From NCBI GenBank assembly GCA_016839665.1, contig JAEOTU010000177.1, positions 1 to 8,066 of the forward strand: a stretch of DNA of 8,066 nt. The letters run 5' to 3'. The notes beneath the pieces are model-generated. The model had not been told where the DNA came from, did not search any database, and worked only from the letters and a program-made list of their open reading frames with translations. Every line of letters begins with the position of its first letter. Position 1 is the first letter of the stretch. The position numbers and the translations under genes are program-made. The stretch comes from Candidatus Hodarchaeota archaeon. Its GTDB lineage: Archaea; Asgardarchaeota; Heimdallarchaeia; Hodarchaeales; Hodarchaeaceae. Of this stretch, positions 6,082 through 8,066 are shown in pieces.

Positions 6082-6868
6082 GTTTTTTTCCAATAATAAA
6101 TGCATAACCGAAGTGCTCTCTCGTGTTTTTATCTTTAAGGACAAGCCTCGAATATTTCGAGTAACGACGGAGTTTTGAATCTTTAAAAGAATAATACAAC
6201 ATTCTACTCAAGTAAGATAATAGTCCAAAAAACCCCATGGTTTTCATTGTATCACGGAAGACCATTTTAGAGGTGATATTAGAAGACGGATATTCTTTTA
6301 TCACTACTTCCTGTAGTGAGTTCTCAAATAGTGCTTTTAATTGCTGAGGTGTAAGTAAAGAACCTAAAAAAGGTGTGATTTCAGAAATCTCTTGCAAAAG
6401 TTCAGGTGGTGCCGTAGAGAATACAATAGGTTCATTTCCTCCTACTTGACCTTCAGGACGGATAACTCGGATTATTTCAGACATAGCTTTGCCTCTGTTA
6501 CCTGATAATACATTCAGAACTGATTCAAAAATAGCGACATCAAACGATTCGTTATTAAATGGAAGATCGAAAATATCTGCAACACGAAACTCAACCTGAT
6601 CTTCCAACTTCTTCTTGGCAGCCCTTTTCTGGGCCTTAGTAATCATCACAGTTGATGCATCTATCCCAACAACTCGACATTCAAATTTACGTGCGATATC
6701 ACACGCAGTATAACCTGATCCACAACCTACATCAAGAACATTGCTATTTTTATCAATGTGAATCATTTCAAGTAGTTCGCTAGTGGCATCTAGGCCTCCT
6801 ATGTGATGAATAGGGGAGTTGAGCTTACCCAAGAGATCATATAATTCTACCGTGTCTTGTCGTGTCAT
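6074..6868 (-). CDS. Class I SAM-dependent methyltransferase (UbiE/Methyltransf_11 type)
   Basis: A 264-residue soluble enzyme predicted to move a methyl group from S-adenosylmethionine to an unknown substrate. The Rossmann motifs are complete. Motif I is VLDVGCGSGY at 44-53, and the acidic residue for the ribose is in VVGIDAS (Asp70). ADIFDLPF is at 97-104, motif III region FDVAIFESVLNVL at 109-121, and EIIRVIRPEGQVG at 131-143. An N-terminal helix (about 1-38) probably closes over the pocket. The C-terminal part from about 150 is helical and less conserved, with a basic stretch near 225-245, and should define the substrate. A TTG at 6874 would add two residues, but the ATG at 6868 is the more usual start. 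The tail overlaps the convergent GyrI-like gene by eight bases. Confidence 0.9.
   Translation of the reverse strand: MTRQDTVELYDLLGKLNSPIHHIGGLDATSELLEMIHIDKNSNVLDVGCGSGYTACDIARKFECRVVGIDASTVMITKAQKRAAKKKLEDQVEFRVADIFDLPFNNESFDVAIFESVLNVLSGNRGKAMSEIIRVIRPEGQVGGNEPIVFSTAPPELLQEISEITPFLGSLLTPQQLKALFENSLQEVVIKEYPSSNITSKMVFRDTMKTMGFFGLLSYLSRMLYYSFKDSKLRRYSKYSRLVLKDKNTREHFGYAFIIGKKLT
6083..6089 (+). terminator. Oligo-T terminator after the GyrI-like gene
   Basis: T7 begins two bases after the TAA of the GyrI-like gene. Runs of T on the sense strand terminate archaeal transcription without needing a hairpin. The run lies inside the opposing methyltransferase gene, where it encodes lysines near its C-terminus. 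Confidence 0.5.
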
Positions 6869-6953
6869 TTTCAATACATCTTCTTCGGTATCAAATCATA
6901 GTCAAGGTCATAATTCAATTTTTCTTAAGCCGACAAAAAAATGAAAAGTCTTT

Positions 6954-6967
6954 TATATCACGATATA
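6954..6967. promoter_or_regulatory. Palindrome overlapping a TATA-like element
   Basis: TATATC and GATATA flank a two-base centre (AC), a perfect inverted repeat. The left arm overlaps TTTTATAT at 6951-6958, a possible plus-strand TATA element. The site lies between the divergent methyltransferase and 7069 genes, so it could be an operator. AT-rich sequence makes such matches fairly common by chance. Confidence 0.3.
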
Positions 6968-7005
6968 TTATTATAAAGTAGAATTAATAATACTATCTTT
7001 TTACT

Positions 7006-7028
7006 ATGAAGATAATATAAATCTTCAT
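7006..7028. promoter_or_regulatory. Perfect 8-bp inverted repeat enclosing a TATA box (candidate operator)
   Basis: ATGAAGAT (7006-7013) and ATCTTCAT (7021-7028) are exact reverse complements around AATATAA, which itself reads as an archaeal TATA box. With normal spacing, transcription would start near 7043 and the ATG at 7069 would have a 26-base leader with an AAGGT ribosome-binding site. A dimeric repressor bound to the arms would block TBP. If transcription instead starts further upstream, the same repeat would form an RNA hairpin that covers the alternative ATG at 7027. Confidence 0.5.
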
Positions 7029-7068
7029 GATATATATTAAAGAAATAGTAGAGAAGGTCATATACTTT

Positions 7069-7491
7069 ATGTATGAGAAAATGTCAGAAATGATACCAAA
7101 ACGTTCACTGAGAGAGCTAGAAATAGGAGATGCAGAGACAGATCTATTAACTTGTCGTATATTGATTTTAATGGCATTTAAGGATACAAATACACAAAAT
7201 TTACGATTTTTATTGAGCCTTCTTGGTGTTAGAACACATAATGAAATGAAGAATGTCACCCAGGAAATATTTCGGTTTATCAGAAAAGGAATTCTCTATG
7301 TGCCCAAAGGATTCAGTCAATTAATTGATACTGGTTTTCGTTTGAGTGTAGATCATCTTTTTGAGGTCGAGAATATCAGTTTGTGCCTTCTGTGCCCTTA
7401 TGATAAATTAATCCAAGAAATTGAGAAAGAAGTCGAAGAACATAGATGGAAAAAAAAGGAATCTGAACTCCAAACAATTGGTTATCACTGA
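7069..7491 (+). CDS. Hypothetical helical protein, possible degenerate winged helix
   Basis: I do not recognise this protein. From the ATG at 7069 it has 140 residues; an in-frame ATG at 7027 would add 14 (an amphipathic, Ile-rich helix). The later start is preferred because AAGGT at 7054-7058 precedes it by ten bases and the TATA element at 7014-7020 would begin transcription after 7027. It is rich in helices and has no signal peptide or membrane segment. The middle reads as helix-helix-helix followed by YVPKGFSQLIDTGFRLS, which could be the two strands of a wing, so a weak winged-helix fold is possible. A CLLC pair lies near the C-terminus, followed by a charged helix (EIEKEVEEHRWKKKE). The inverted repeat at its promoter fits autoregulation if it is a DNA-binding protein, but that is inference. 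Confidence 0.65.
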   Translation: MYEKMSEMIPKRSLRELEIGDAETDLLTCRILILMAFKDTNTQNLRFLLSLLGVRTHNEMKNVTQEIFRFIRKGILYVPKGFSQLIDTGFRLSVDHLFEVENISLCLLCPYDKLIQEIEKEVEEHRWKKKESELQTIGYH

Positions 7492-7501
7492 ACAGAAATA
7501 A

Positions 7502-7508
7502 TTTTTTT
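7502..7508 (+). terminator. Oligo-T terminator after the 7069 gene
   Basis: T7 starts ten bases after the TGA at 7489-7491, in a gap between convergent genes. This matches the archaeal oligo-T terminator pattern also seen after the GyrI-like gene. Confidence 0.5.
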
Positions 7509-7612
7509 ATCAGGACATTAGATTAAGGAGTATTTTCCTATTCCGATTCGGGATTCAATCTGATATCCTGGTTGTAGTCCAAATTCAAGAACATCAGACT
7601 TCTCTCAATGAC

Positions 7613-8066
7613 CTAGTAGAAGGTAGGAACGTAGAAGTGAATGCTATGGGAGTTAAATTTTTCCTCCTCCTCTTTTATCAGAAGATTATCTTTCATTCCT
7701 TTCAAGAGAAGACCAATAATTGAATAGGGTAAATTAAATGCCAAAGAAATAGATGCTTGGGTTGTTTTGGCGGGATGAGACAAATTCTTTTTGATGTAAT
7801 CCTCAATTTCCAACCATTTTCGTGAGATTTCTGGTTCATAATCTTTCGTCAAAATATAAGAATCTAAAACGGTAAATTCTTTCCGAATAACTTTTTTTGC
7901 CTCTAATTGACTGATATGTTGATTAATTGATTCCAATGGTATCCTGAGAACCTCAGCGATTTTGTCGATTGTTCTATCTTGAGTTTCGTGAATGGACTCT
8001 CCCAAATACTTTAAAATTTGTTTCTGTCTTCTTTGCTTCTCCGTTTTAGTTTCTTGGGACACGGTG
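7613..8066 (-). CDS. Tandem winged-helix protein, start uncertain at the window edge
   Basis: A probable DNA-binding regulator of at least 149 residues with two winged-helix units. Counting from a GTG at 8062, the first unit covers about 12-73. It has a helix QKQILKYLGESI, then TIDKIAEVLRI, a recognition-like helix LESINQHISQLEAKKVI, and a wing ending in DSYILTKDY. The second unit covers about 82-147, with WLEIEDYIKKNL, TTQASISLAFNL, a helix PYSIIGLLLKGMKDNLLI and a wing ending in HFYVPTFY. The N-terminus is strongly charged. There is no ATG near the N-terminus, and the frame stays open to the edge, so the real start may lie outside. No effector domain or metal site is seen. Targets are unknown. 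The protein faces the unrecognised 7069 gene tail to tail. Confidence 0.75.
   Translation of the reverse strand, partial: TVSQETKTEKQRRQKQILKYLGESIHETQDRTIDKIAEVLRIPLESINQHISQLEAKKVIRKEFTVLDSYILTKDYEPEISRKWLEIEDYIKKNLSHPAKTTQASISLAFNLPYSIIGLLLKGMKDNLLIKEEEEKFNSHSIHFYVPTFY

Noticed and set aside
6993..7259. Minus-strand open frame of 88 codons
   Set aside because: It overlaps the 7069 gene and its promoter palindrome, lacks a ribosome-binding site and reads as low-complexity hydrophobic sequence typical of AT-rich antisense.
7540..7600. GATTCGGGATTCAATC-like text resembling a tRNA T-arm
   Set aside because: No matching acceptor, anticodon or D-arm stems could be found around it.

Overview
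The window reads as accessory chromosome of an AT-rich archaeon. Several starts have archaeal-type TATA elements about 25-30 bases upstream of the start codon or of a short leader. Shine-Dalgarno matches look like GGTGA or GGAG, and oligo-T tracts follow two stop codons. Winged-helix proteins sit at both ends. A Ras-like but nucleotide-motif-less GTPase fold and a possible Yip1-like membrane protein suggest an Asgard archaeon. That placement is inference, because no rRNA, tRNA or marker gene is present.

Layout. Bases 1-284: the 3' part of a winged-helix protein, running in from the left edge. Bases 271-372 (-): a candidate 33-residue cysteine-containing microprotein. Bases 475-1182 (+): a five-helix membrane protein, possibly Yip1-like. 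Bases 1302-2135 (-): a pseudo-GTPase-like protein with a long disordered N-terminus. Bases 2136-2701: mostly non-coding, with a short perfect hairpin and a possible 70-residue protein that ends in a receiver-like fragment. Bases 2702-3490 (+): a soluble alpha/beta hydrolase with an HGGPG motif, noticeably richer in GC than the genes around it.

Bases 3487-5342 (-): the only clear operon, a membrane-anchored alpha/beta hydrolase with an eight-helix C-terminal membrane domain, followed 32 bases later by a 51-residue hydrophobic protein. Bases 5602-6081 (+): a stand-alone GyrI-like ligand-binding domain. Bases 6074-6868 (-): a class I SAM methyltransferase whose tail overlaps the GyrI-like gene by eight bases. 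Bases 7069-7491 (+): an unrecognised protein whose probable TATA box lies inside a perfect inverted repeat. Bases 7613-8066 (-): a tandem winged-helix protein, possibly cut by the right edge.

Nearly every gene faces the opposite way from its neighbour, so most are single transcription units and no single pathway ties the window together. Two pairs may be functionally linked. The Yip1-like candidate and the pseudo-GTPase recall the eukaryotic Yip1/Rab partnership. The membrane hydrolase and the small hydrophobic protein look co-transcribed. The GyrI-like protein and the methyltransferase might both handle small molecules, but only their adjacency suggests it. I found no CRISPR array, insertion sequence, integrase, tRNA or rRNA.
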